A DNA stretch of 47,378 nt from JACVRW01 sp035650215. Lineage in GTDB: Bacteria > Actinomycetota > Thermoleophilia > Solirubrobacterales > Thermoleophilaceae. Positions 25,690 to 34,499 of this stretch are shown here, in pieces. The stretch lies in the NCBI GenBank assembly GCA_035650215.1, contig DASRIC010000006.1, positions 1 through 47,378 on the forward strand, given 5' to 3'. A program made the position numbers and the translations under genes. Position 1 is the stretch's first letter, and each line of letters starts with the position of its first letter. Below the pieces are notes generated by a model. That model searched no databases. It saw nothing but the letters and a program-made list of their open reading frames with translations, and had not been told where the DNA came from.

Positions 25690-28389
25690 GTGAGCCCCGA
25701 GAAGGAACCGATTGGCGTAATCGGCGTCGGCTGGGTCGGTCTGGTCACGGCCGCCTGCTTCGCCGAGCTCGGGCACGAGGTGTGGGCGCGCGACATCCTC
25801 CCCGACAAGGTCGAGTCGCTGCGCCGCGGCGAGGTTCCGATCCACGAGCCGGGCCTGCCTGAGCTCGTGACAAAGAACGCCGAGCGGCTCCACTTCACGA
25901 CCGACATGGCGGAGACACTCGAGCGCGCGCGGCTGCTGTTCGTGTGCGTCGACACCCCGCCGACCTACTCGGGCGACGCCGACCTCTCGCGCGTCGAGGC
26001 GGTGCTCGCCGAGCTCGGCGACTCGACCGATCACGCGCTCGTGATGAAGAGCACCGTGCCTGTGGGCACCGGCCGCTCGATCCGGCGCCGCCGCCCCGGC
26101 ACCGTGTACGTGTCGAACCCAGAGTTCCTCAAGGAGGGCAGCGCGGTCGTCGACTTCATGAAGCCAGATCGCGTGGTGATCGGGGCCGACGCCGCCTCGG
26201 CCGAGTTCGCCGACCGCGTGCAGGCGCTCTACGACCGCCTCGACGCCCCGATCGTGCGCACCGACGTAGCGAGCGCCGAGATGATCAAGCTCGCCTCGAA
26301 CGCCTTCCTCGCGACCAAGATCTCGTTCATCAACGAGATCGCCAACGTCTCGGAGGAGCTCGGCGCGGACGTGACCGAGGTGGCCCGCGGGATGGGCCTC
26401 GACGACCGCATCGGCCCGAAGTTCCTGCAGGCGGGCGTCGGATTCGGCGGCTCATGCCTGCCAGGCGAGGAGACCGTCCTGGCCCGCCATCACGGGCGTC
26501 CGGCGCTGCTCACCTTCGCGGAGCTGTGGAGTCGTCTCGAGGAGGACGGCGAGGAGCAGGTCGAGGAGGGTGTGCTCACGCCCAGCTCGCTCGAGGTGCT
26601 CTCGTTCCTTCCGGAGCAGCGGGAGCCGGTCTTTCTCCCGGTGCTGTGCGTGACCCGCCGGGCCTACGAGGGCGACCTCATCGAGGTGCGGACGAAGATG
26701 GGGCGCCGGGTGCGAGCCACGCCGGATCACCCGTTCCTCGTGACCGACGCCGACGGCGCTCCGCTTGAGCGCGTACTCGCGGATCGGCTCACGACGAGCG
26801 ACTGGCTGCCGCTTGCGATGAAGCGCGAGCAGGCGGCCGACGCCGCCCGGATGGCGTCGATCCTCTCGGCCGCGGACGCCGCCGGCCTCTCGCCGCAGAA
26901 GCTGATCGTGCGGCCGCAGGCGAAGGAGATCGCAGGGCTCGTGCGCCTTCCGCTCGAGGAACGCCGCGAGGTGTTCACGAGGCACGCGCTCGTCGGCGCG
27001 CGCACCAGCGAGGTCCGGCGGACCGGCAGCCTCCGGATCGACGAGGCCTGCCTCGCCGACGTGGACCTCACCGGCGCCACCCCGGCCACCTCGAAGAGCG
27101 GCAACCGGATCCGCAACGAGCTCGAGCTCTCGCCGGCCTTCTGGCGCATCGTCGGCCTCTACATCGCCGAGGGCTGCTCGAACGAGGAGCGCATCTTCTG
27201 GCATTTCCACCTCCGTGACGAGGAGCATCTCGTGACCGAGGTGGCCGTGTACTGGAGCCGCCAGGGGATCGTGGCGCGGGCATCGTCACCCGGCACCGCC
27301 CGTAAGGTCACGGTCAGCTCGCGGCTGGCCGCGGCCTGGTGGACGCGTGTTCTCGGCCTGGGCCGGACGAGCTACGACCAGCGCCTTCCCGACCTGATCT
27401 GGGACCGCCCGGACGACGACAAGTGGGCCCTGCTGTCGGGCCTCTTCGAGGGCGACGGCTCGTGGTCGCGCGTGGGCGGTGGACCGAGTGTCGTGATCGA
27501 GTTCGGCACGATCAGCGACGAGCTCGCGGACGGTGTCCAGCGTCTGCTGGGTGAGCTCGGAATCGTCACCTCCCGCCGGGTGGGTCGGACGGGCAAGTCG
27601 ACGAAGGACACCCACTGGCTGCGGATCAGCGGGGCCGATCAGGTGGAGCGGGCGATCGCCCTCGTGCCGGAGCGCGAGCGAGGTCGCGTCCTCGGCAGCA
27701 TCGCGCGGCAGGCCAAGCGCATCGCGCCCACCGGCTACCGCCGGGAGGGCGACGGATCGGTGCGTGTCCGGGTCGCGAGGGTGAGCAGGTCTCCGTACGC
27801 CGGCCCGGTGTTCTCGCTCGAGGTGCCCGGTGCCCACAGTTTCGTGACCAGCAGCGCCATCGCGGTGTCGAACTGCTTCCCGAAGGACACCCAGGCGCTC
27901 AAGCAGCTCGCCGGCAACAGCGGCTACCACTTCCAGCTGCTCACCTCGGTGATCGAGGTCAACGAGCTGCAGAAGCGGCGCACGGTCAGCAAGCTCCAGA
28001 AGCACCTCGGCTCGCTGGTCGGCAAGCAGGTGGCTCTGCTGGGGGTGGCGTTCAAGCCGAACACCGACGACATCCGGGAGGCCACCAGCCTCGTGCTCTC
28101 CGGGCGCCTCGCCGGGGAGGGCGCGAGCGTGCGCGTCTACGACCCGGTGGCGGCCACCAAGGCCGACGGCCTTCTGGCCGGGGCGACGGTGGCGGACTCC
28201 GCCCTCGACGCTGTGGACGGCGCCGACGCCGTGGTGCTCGTGACGGAGTGGCCGGAGTTCCGCGAGCTCGACTGGGCGGGGGAGGTCAAGCGCCGGATGC
28301 GGGCGCCGATCGTGATCGACGGCCGAAACTTCCTCGACCGCGAGGCGCTCCTCGAGGCCGGCTTCACCTACGAGGGGATCGGGCGCTGA
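25690..28389 (+). CDS. ugd: UDP-glucose/GDP-mannose 6-dehydrogenase precursor interrupted by an intein
   Basis: 899-residue precursor. Residues 1-255 hold the NAD-binding domain (V-I-G-V-G-W-V-G-L-V) and central domain (K-S-T-V-P-V-G-T-G; A-E-M-I-K-L-A-S-N-A-F). Residues 256-728 are an intein. Residues 729-899 resume exactly at C-F-P-K-D-T-Q-A-L, the second half of the family's G-F-G-G-S-C-F-P-K-D active site, and continue through G-V-A-F-K-P-N-T-D-D-I-R-E. Removing the intein leaves 426 residues, the normal length. Cys729 is therefore both the splice +1 residue and the catalytic thiol that oxidises UDP-glucose to UDP-glucuronate with 2 NAD+. Substrate choice between UDP-glucose and related sugars is by family only. 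Its stop overlaps the next start by one base (TGATG). Confidence 0.93.
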   Translation: MSPEKEPIGVIGVGWVGLVTAACFAELGHEVWARDILPDKVESLRRGEVPIHEPGLPELVTKNAERLHFTTDMAETLERARLLFVCVDTPPTYSGDADLSRVEAVLAELGDSTDHALVMKSTVPVGTGRSIRRRRPGTVYVSNPEFLKEGSAVVDFMKPDRVVIGADAASAEFADRVQALYDRLDAPIVRTDVASAEMIKLASNAFLATKISFINEIANVSEELGADVTEVARGMGLDDRIGPKFLQAGVGFGGSCLPGEETVLARHHGRPALLTFAELWSRLEEDGEEQVEEGVLTPSSLEVLSFLPEQREPVFLPVLCVTRRAYEGDLIEVRTKMGRRVRATPDHPFLVTDADGAPLERVLADRLTTSDWLPLAMKREQAADAARMASILSAADAAGLSPQKLIVRPQAKEIAGLVRLPLEERREVFTRHALVGARTSEVRRTGSLRIDEACLADVDLTGATPATSKSGNRIRNELELSPAFWRIVGLYIAEGCSNEERIFWHFHLRDEEHLVTEVAVYWSRQGIVARASSPGTARKVTVSSRLAAAWWTRVLGLGRTSYDQRLPDLIWDRPDDDKWALLSGLFEGDGSWSRVGGGPSVVIEFGTISDELADGVQRLLGELGIVTSRRVGRTGKSTKDTHWLRISGADQVERAIALVPERERGRVLGSIARQAKRIAPTGYRREGDGSVRVRVARVSRSPYAGPVFSLEVPGAHSFVTSSAIAVSNCFPKDTQALKQLAGNSGYHFQLLTSVIEVNELQKRRTVSKLQKHLGSLVGKQVALLGVAFKPNTDDIREATSLVLSGRLAGEGASVRVYDPVAATKADGLLAGATVADSALDAVDGADAVVLVTEWPEFRELDWAGEVKRRMRAPIVIDGRNFLDREALLEAGFTYEGIGR
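26455..27873 (+). mobile_element. Intein with LAGLIDADG homing endonuclease, inserted in ugd
   Basis: 473 codons in frame. The splicing blocks are visible. It starts C-L-P-G-E-E-T-V-L (block A); T-P-D-H-P-F-L-V (block B, intein residues 89-96) follows; the end is V-F-S-L-E-V-P-G-A-H-S-F-V (block F) and A-I-A-V-S-N (block G), followed by extein Cys. Two dodecapeptide motifs of a LAGLIDADG endonuclease lie between them: I-V-G-L-Y-I-A-E-G (27148-27174) and L-L-S-G-L-F-E-G-D-G-S-W (27430-27465). They are about 94 residues apart, each with its catalytic acid (Glu, Asp). The penultimate residue is Ser, not the usual His. By homing, such elements copy themselves into intein-free alleles. Confidence 0.92.
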
Positions 28390-29438
28390 TGCAGGCGCTC
28401 GTCCTCGCCGGCGGCGAGGGCACCCGGCTTCGCCCGCTCACCTACACAACCCCCAAGCCGGTGATGCCGCTGGCGGGCCGGCCCTTCCTCTCGTTCATGC
28501 TGGACTGGGTGCATTCCCACGGGGTCGACGAGGTGATCCTGTCGTGCGGCTTCATGTCGGATGACGTGAAGCACGTGCTCGGTGACATCTACGACGGCAT
28601 GCGCCTCCGGTACGTGGTGGAGGAGGAGCCGCTCGGCACGGCGGGGCCCGTACGCCTCGCGCTCGACGCGGACCTTCTCGACGAGCGTCTCTTCGTCCTG
28701 AACGGCGACGTGCTCACCGACATGGACCTCACCGCCGAGCTGGCGGCGCACGAGAAGAGCGGTGCGCGCGTGACGCTCGCGCTCTACCCGGTGGAGGACA
28801 CGGCGAGCTACGGCGTGGTGCCCACGCGGGCCGACGGCAGCGTGGAGGCGTTCCTCGAGAAGAGCGCCGGCCCGGCGCCCACCAACCGCATCAACGCCGG
28901 TGCCTACGTGGTGGAGCGCGAGGTGGTCGACACCTCGGTCCCCGCGGGCCGCCCCGTGTCGTTCGAGCGCGAGGTGTTCCCGTCGCTCGTGGGGGAGGGG
29001 CTCTACGGCTTCCCCTCCGCCGGCTACTGGATCGACATCGGGACCCCGGAGCGCTATCTCGAGGCCACCTGGGACCTGCTCGCGGGCCGCGTGGCGTCGA
29101 CCCTGCCGCCGCGCGACGAGACGGGCTCGCTCGTTCACGAGAACTGCGTGCTCGCCGGCGCCCACGTGGGGCCGCAGAGCGTGCTCGGGCGTCACTGCAG
29201 CGTGGGCACGGACGCGCGTGTGGAGCGCTCGGTGCTTCACGACCGCGTGCACGTCGGGGCCGACGCCCGGGTGATCGAGGCGGTGCTGGCCGAGCGCGTG
29301 CGCGTGGGCGAGCGGGCGCGCATCGAGCCGGGCGCGATCGTTGGCGCGGGCGCGCTGATCGGGGAGGATGCGTACGTGAGCGCCGAAGTGCGTGTGGATC
29401 CGGACACCGTGATCGAGGCACGGGAGACCGTCACGTGA
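28389..29438 (+). CDS. NDP-sugar pyrophosphorylase with left-handed beta-helix (mannose-1-phosphate guanylyltransferase-like)
   Basis: 349 residues from ATG 28389, one base inside the ugd stop. The nucleotidyltransferase domain (1-235) begins A-L-V-L-A-G-G-E-G-T-R-L-R-P and has T-P-K-P-V-M-P-L, E-E-P-L-G-T-A-G-P, V-L-N-G-D-V-L-T-D and Y-W-I-D-I-G-T-P-E-R-Y. Residues about 255-345 are hexapeptide repeats forming a left-handed beta-helix. This layout is shared by bacterial GDP-mannose pyrophosphorylase-like and glucose-1-phosphate thymidylyltransferase-like enzymes. The adjacent phosphomannose/phosphoglucose isomerase favours mannose-1-phosphate plus GTP, but the sugar is not certain. Confidence 0.85.
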   Translation: MQALVLAGGEGTRLRPLTYTTPKPVMPLAGRPFLSFMLDWVHSHGVDEVILSCGFMSDDVKHVLGDIYDGMRLRYVVEEEPLGTAGPVRLALDADLLDERLFVLNGDVLTDMDLTAELAAHEKSGARVTLALYPVEDTASYGVVPTRADGSVEAFLEKSAGPAPTNRINAGAYVVEREVVDTSVPAGRPVSFEREVFPSLVGEGLYGFPSAGYWIDIGTPERYLEATWDLLAGRVASTLPPRDETGSLVHENCVLAGAHVGPQSVLGRHCSVGTDARVERSVLHDRVHVGADARVIEAVLAERVRVGERARIEPGAIVGAGALIGEDAYVSAEVRVDPDTVIEARETVT

Positions 29439-30484
29439 GCCTCGACCGCGCGCAGGTCGAGGCGGTCGACCCGCAGGGAATGCTCGGCGACGTGCTCTCT
29501 CAGCCGCTCCAGCTGGGCGACGCGCTCTGGCGCGCGCAGTCGGCCGGGATGCGACCGGGGGACAGCCCCGGCGGTCTGGTGATCTGCGGCATGGGTGGCT
29601 CGGCGATTGGCGGCGACCTCGCGGTCGCGGCGCTCGGGGACCGCGCCACCCGGCCGATCTCGGTGGTGCGCGGCTACGCCCTCGAGTCGTGGACCTCGCC
29701 CGAGTCGTTCGTTCTCTGTTCGAGCTACTCGGGCGAGACGGAGGAGACGCTCGCCTGCTTCGAGGCCGCCGGCGCCGCCGGCGCACGCCGGGCGGTGCTC
29801 ACGACCGGAGGCGCGCTCGCCGACGCCGCGCGCGCCGATGACGTGCCGGTCATCGGGGTGCCCGCCGGAATGCAGCCCCGCGCGGCCGTGCTCTACGGCA
29901 CGATCGGGGCGCTCGAGTGCGCGGCGGCCTGTGGCGCCGCGCCCGCGCTCCACGCCGAGATCGACATGTCCACCGCCCTGCTCGAGCGGCTGGTGGAGGA
30001 GTGGGGCCCCGATGCGCCGGATGGCGTCCTCCCCAAGCGGATCGCCCGCGAGCTCCAAGGACGGCTGCCGGTGGTGCACGGCGCCGGCGCCACCGTGGCC
30101 GTGGCGCGCCGCTGGCACAGCCAGCTGAACGAGAACGCCAAGCAGCCGGCCGTCTGGAGCGAACTTCCGGAGGCGAACCACAACGAGATCTGCGGCTGGG
30201 CGAGCGGCGCCGGGCTGGCGCCGCTCGTCGCCGTCTTCCTCGAGGATGCCGACCAGCACCCGCGCGTGGGCCGGCGCATCGAGTTGATGGCCGACGAGGT
30301 GCGGCGCGCCGGGGCGCCGGCGCTCGTGGTGGGCGCGCGCGGCGAGAGCCGGCTCGAGCGGGTGCTCTCGCAGGTGCTCCTGGGCGATCTCGTGAGCGTC
30401 TACCTCGCCGCCCTGGAGGGCGTCAACCCGGCGGCGGTGGAGGCGATCGACAGGCTCAAGCAGGAGCTCCGCGGCAAACCTTGA
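29435..30484 (+). CDS. Bifunctional phosphoglucose/phosphomannose isomerase (SIS family)
   Basis: 349 residues, coupled by GTGA to the pyrophosphorylase. Two SIS domains are visible: the first starts V-I-C-G-M-G-G-S-A-I-G-G-D and has S-S-Y-S-G-E-T-E-E-T-L; the second has V-V-H-G-A-G-A-T-V. The catalytic segment N-E-N-A-K-Q-P-A and P-E-A-N-H-N-E-I-C-G-W carries the Glu and His used by the archaeal-type PGI/PMI. It interconverts glucose-6-P, fructose-6-P and mannose-6-P, feeding the sugar-nucleotide genes just upstream. The last codons and stop lie inside the 5' arm of the dyad that precedes merR. Confidence 0.88.
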   Translation: MSLDRAQVEAVDPQGMLGDVLSQPLQLGDALWRAQSAGMRPGDSPGGLVICGMGGSAIGGDLAVAALGDRATRPISVVRGYALESWTSPESFVLCSSYSGETEETLACFEAAGAAGARRAVLTTGGALADAARADDVPVIGVPAGMQPRAAVLYGTIGALECAAACGAAPALHAEIDMSTALLERLVEEWGPDAPDGVLPKRIARELQGRLPVVHGAGATVAVARRWHSQLNENAKQPAVWSELPEANHNEICGWASGAGLAPLVAVFLEDADQHPRVGRRIELMADEVRRAGAPALVVGARGESRLERVLSQVLLGDLVSVYLAALEGVNPAAVEAIDRLKQELRGKP

Positions 30485-30509
30485 CACGATTGTGGTAAGG
30501 TTTGCCGCG
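30470..30509. promoter_or_regulatory. Large dyad (operator candidate) over the merR promoter
   Basis: Perfect 13-base arms run at 30470-30482 and 30497-30509. Inside them, CAC (30485-30487) pairs with GTG (30492-30494), giving an almost continuous 40-base dyad centred on GATT (30488-30491). It covers the isomerase stop (30482-30484) and the -10-like TAAGGT (30496-30501), and ends 2 bases before the merR ATG. MerR proteins bind such dyads as dimers, so autoregulation is the simplest reading. A factor-independent terminator is the alternative, but no T-tract follows. Confidence 0.65.
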
Positions 30510-30511
30510 CG

Positions 30512-30894
30512 ATGGAGGGGCTCACCATCAACGAGGCCGCTGAGACGACCGGCTGGTCGGCTCGAATGCTGCGCTATATCGAGAGCGCCGGCCTGATCGA
30601 GCCGCCCCGCACGCCCAAGGGCTACCGCATCTTCGGGCCTGGCGAGCTGCAGCGCCTGCGCACGCTGCGCGAGCTGCTCACCAGGTTCGACTGCGCGCTC
30701 TCGGACGTGGCCTTCGCCAAGCGGCTCGGCTCCGACCTCGCCCTGCGCTCGGCCGTCGAGCGCTGGATGGAGGAGCGGGCCGAGAGGCCGGCGGAGGTCG
30801 ATGCCGCGGGCTGGCTCTCCTGGGAGCAGGAGAAGCACGAGCGCCTCCTCGCCATCACACCGACGACCCCGAGAATCACGGAGACGAGCGCCGC

Positions 30895-30898
<4 letters not shown>
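30512..30898 (+). CDS. MerR-family transcriptional regulator
   Basis: 128 residues. The winged helix-turn-helix (about 4-70) reads L-T-I-N-E-A-A-E-T-T-G-W-S-A-R-M-L-R-Y-I, E-S-A-G-L-I and G-Y-R-I-F-G-P-G-E-L-Q-R-L-R, typical of MerR. The C-terminal 55 residues form a short helix and no cysteine metal site is seen, so the effector is not a thiol-bound metal. There is no ribosome site; TAAGGT at 30496-30501 would give a leader of only a few bases. The stop overlaps ahcY (ATGA), so the regulator and SAH hydrolase are translationally coupled. This suggests it controls S-adenosylmethionine-cycle genes, perhaps in response to SAH, adenosine or homocysteine (inference). Confidence 0.85.
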
Positions 30899-32331
<1,433 letters not shown>

Positions 32332-32419
32332 GGAGACCGCCTCGCCCCTCGAGCCCGACGTCACAGACTCCGCGCTCGCCCCGGCCGGGCGGGCGCGGGT
32401 CGACTGGGCGGAGGGCCAG

Positions 32420-33586
32420 ATGCCGGTGCTGCGTTCGATCCGCGAGCGCTTCGCCGGCGCCTCGCCCCTCGCCGGGCTGAAGGTGGCGGCCTGCCTGCAC
32501 GTGACCGCCGAGACGGCCAACCTCGTGCGGACGCTCGCGGCAGGCGGCGCCGAGACCGCGCTCTGCTCGGCCAACCCGCTCAGCACCCAGGACGACGTGG
32601 CCGCCGCGCTCGTGGAGGCCGGCGTGCCGGTGCTCGCGCGGCGCGGCGAGGACGCCGAGCGCTACGCGAGGCACGTGGCCGCGCTGGCGGAGTGGGGGCC
32701 GGACATCACGCTCGACGACGGCGCCGACCTCCTGATGCTCATGCACCGCTGGGAGCGGCCCCCGCGCGGCGGCGCCGAGGAGACCACCACCGGCCTCTTG
32801 CGGCTGCGGCGGCTCGAGGCCGAGGGCAAGCTCGGCTGCCCGGTGATCGCCGTAAACGAGTCCCGCACCGAGCGCACCTTCAACGACCGTTACGGCACCG
32901 GCCAGTCGGCACTCGACGGCATCCTGCGCGCCACCAACATGCTGCTCGCCGGCCGCACGCTCGTGCTGTTCGGCTACGGCGCGACCGGCAGAGGGATCGC
33001 CCAGCGCGCCCGCGGTGCCGGCGTGGCCGTGATCGTGTGCGAGGTCGACCCGCTGCGGGCGCTCGAGGCGCGCATGGACGGCTTCGAAGTCACCACGGCG
33101 CTCGCCGCCGCCGAGCGCGGCGACCTGTTCGTGACCGTTACCGGGTCGCGCGGCGTGGTGCGGCGAGAGCACTTCGAGCGCATGCGCGACGGCGCCGTGC
33201 TGGCCAACGCGGGCCACTTCGACGTGGAGATCGACCTCGACGGACTGCGCGAGGTGGCCGCCGGCGGCGTGCGGGAGGTGCTGCCGCTCGTGGAGCAGTA
33301 CGAGCTGGCCGACGGCCGCCGCCTCAACCTGCTCGCCAGCGGGCGCGTGGTCAACCTGGCCGCGGGCCAGGGCCACCCGGCCGCGGCGATGGACATGAGC
33401 TTCGCCAACCTCGCGCTAGCGGTCGAGCACCTCGCCCTGCACGGCCCGCAGCTCCAGAAGCGCGTGCTCGACGTTCCGCAGGCGATCGACGAGGAGATCG
33501 CCCGGCTCAAGCTCGAGTCGCTCGGGGTTGAGATCGACGCGCTGAGCGCCGACCAGCGCGACTACCTCGACTCCTGGGGCTCGTAG
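32420..33586 (+). CDS. Second S-adenosylhomocysteine hydrolase-like protein (archaeal/Thermotoga class)
   Basis: 388 residues from ATG 32420. It shares the SAH-hydrolase fold: S-T-Q-D-D-V-A-A-A-L, E-E-T-T-T-G-L-L-R-L, N-D-R-Y-G-T-G-Q-S and the Rossmann motif F-G-Y-G-A-T-G-R-G-I-A. It lacks the insert and the C-terminal K-x-D-H-Y-R-Y of the canonical enzyme, ending Y-L-D-S-W-G-S like short archaeal/Thermotoga proteins. Methanogen members of that class act on S-inosylhomocysteine, so its substrate may differ from its neighbour's. Codons upstream of the ATG (32399-32419, V-D-W-A-E-G-Q) also match the family N-terminus, yet no ATG/GTG/TTG precedes them in frame: a non-standard start or a recently lost start is possible. 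Confidence 0.85.
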   Translation: MPVLRSIRERFAGASPLAGLKVAACLHVTAETANLVRTLAAGGAETALCSANPLSTQDDVAAALVEAGVPVLARRGEDAERYARHVAALAEWGPDITLDDGADLLMLMHRWERPPRGGAEETTTGLLRLRRLEAEGKLGCPVIAVNESRTERTFNDRYGTGQSALDGILRATNMLLAGRTLVLFGYGATGRGIAQRARGAGVAVIVCEVDPLRALEARMDGFEVTTALAAAERGDLFVTVTGSRGVVRREHFERMRDGAVLANAGHFDVEIDLDGLREVAAGGVREVLPLVEQYELADGRRLNLLASGRVVNLAAGQGHPAAAMDMSFANLALAVEHLALHGPQLQKRVLDVPQAIDEEIARLKLESLGVEIDALSADQRDYLDSWGS

Positions 33587-33622
33587 GCGCTCTCAGGGTC
33601 GGCTTCGCTCCGACGCCGGAGG

Positions 33623-33628
33623 TACATT
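33623..33628 (+). promoter_or_regulatory. -10 element TACATT of the four-span membrane protein gene (leaderless)
   Basis: TACATT ends 6 bases before the GTG at 33635, so the transcript should start at or next to the start codon. A GGAGG at 33618-33622 is 12 bases away, too far to be a normal ribosome site and upstream of the expected transcript start. Confidence 0.5.
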
Positions 33629-33634
33629 CGCGGC

Positions 33635-34105
33635 GTGGACACTCAGAGGCTGACGACGGGCGAGCTGATCGCGGGAGTGGGCGCCGCCGCCCTGCTGATC
33701 CTGATGTTCCTGCCCTGGTACGGCGTTGACGTGAACGTGGACGGCTTCTCGGCCAGCGAGAGCGGCAACGCCTGGGAGACCCTCGAGTTCATCGACATCC
33801 TGCTGTTCCTGCTGGCCGTGATCACGCTGGGAGTCGTGGGCGCCCGGATGACCGGCTCGATGCCCGACGACTTCCCCGGGCCGATGCTGCTGCTGGCCGC
33901 CGGGGGGCTCGCGGCGCTGCTCGTGCTCTTCCGCGTGATCGACATCCCCGCGCCCGACGTGCCGGCCGGCGCCGGCGACGCCGTGGACTTCAGCCGCAAG
34001 TCCGGGATCTTCCTGGCACTCATCGCCGCCGCGGCGATGGCATACGGCGGCTGGCGCGCGAACGCCGAGAACTCGGGCGGGCCAGGCCCGGCCGCCCCGG
34101 CGTAG
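33635..34105 (+). CDS. Small four-span membrane protein of unknown function
   Basis: 156 residues. Hydrophobic segments lie at about 10-27, 52-69, 82-100 and 124-140. The first loop contains L-P-W-Y-G-V-D-V-N-V-D-G-F-S-A, a short pattern seen in many uncharacterised actinobacterial membrane proteins, and the tail is Pro/Gly/Ala-rich. No catalytic motif is visible. It has its own promoter and its 3' end overlaps the convergent methyltransferase gene by 86 bases. Confidence 0.7.
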   Translation: MDTQRLTTGELIAGVGAAALLILMFLPWYGVDVNVDGFSASESGNAWETLEFIDILLFLLAVITLGVVGARMTGSMPDDFPGPMLLLAAGGLAALLVLFRVIDIPAPDVPAGAGDAVDFSRKSGIFLALIAAAAMAYGGWRANAENSGGPGPAAPA

Positions 34106-34499
34106 CACGCGGCTCAGCCGGCCGCGGCTCGTCGAAGCACGCGGTGATGGTCCCACCAGGCGCGAGCCAGCGCCGGGCCAGCTCGTGCGCGCGCTCGGGC
34201 TCGCGGTGAAAGAGCCCTACGCGCACGGCGAACACGACCTCGAAGCGGCGTTCCCCGAGGTCGATCTCCTCGAGGCTTCCCACGAGGAACTCGGCGGTGC
34301 CGCTCTCCACGTGAGCGGCGCTGCGGCGCGCCGCCGCGGCGATCATCTTGGGCGAGCGGTCGATCGCGGTCAGGCGGCCGCCGCCGAGCCGCTCGCACAC
34401 GAACGTCGCGGCCACGCCGTGACCGCAGCCGATCTCGAGCACGCGGTCGCCGGGCTCGATGCCGAGCTCATCGACCACGGCGCGCAGCCGGTCGCTCAC
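34020..34499 (-). CDS. Class I SAM-dependent methyltransferase, short
   Basis: 159 residues. The start GTG (34499-34497) overlaps the TGA of the PPOX gene upstream on the same strand. Motif I is R-V-L-E-I-G-C-G-H-G-V-A-A, then L-T-A-I-D-R-S-P-K-M-I-A-A-A, F-L-V-G-S-L-E-E-I-D-L and W-L-A-P-G-G-T-I-T-A. The core Rossmann fold is complete, but the last ~35 residues are Arg/Pro/Ser-rich and antisense to the membrane protein gene, so the true protein is essentially the catalytic domain. The substrate is unknown. Confidence 0.72.
   Translation of the reverse strand: MSDRLRAVVDELGIEPGDRVLEIGCGHGVAATFVCERLGGGRLTAIDRSPKMIAAAARRSAAHVESGTAEFLVGSLEEIDLGERRFEVVFAVRVGLFHREPERAHELARRWLAPGGTITACFDEPRPAEPRATPGRPGLARPSSRRSRASRRMPSPRRR

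Noticed and set aside
23026..26034. A 1002-codon minus-strand open frame antisense to the M20, LCP and ugd genes
   Set aside because: Composition is that of the complement of GC-rich codons (His/Arg/Val/Leu-rich, no domains), and the plus strand carries three recognisable proteins.
25690..28389. Reading the ugd locus as two dehydrogenase genes or a frameshifted gene with an unrelated insert
   Set aside because: The frame is continuous, the insert has splicing blocks at both ends, and the exteins join exactly at the active site; an intein explains all of it.
30481..30501. TTGACA (30481) and TAAGGT (30496) as a paired -35/-10 promoter
   Set aside because: Only 9 bases separate them, far from 17-19. 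TAAGGT alone fits a short-leader start; TTGACA is part of the dyad.
33598..33614. Small hairpin GTCGG/CCGAC after the second SAH hydrolase as a terminator
   Set aside because: Five base pairs, no T-tract; chance level in DNA this GC-rich.
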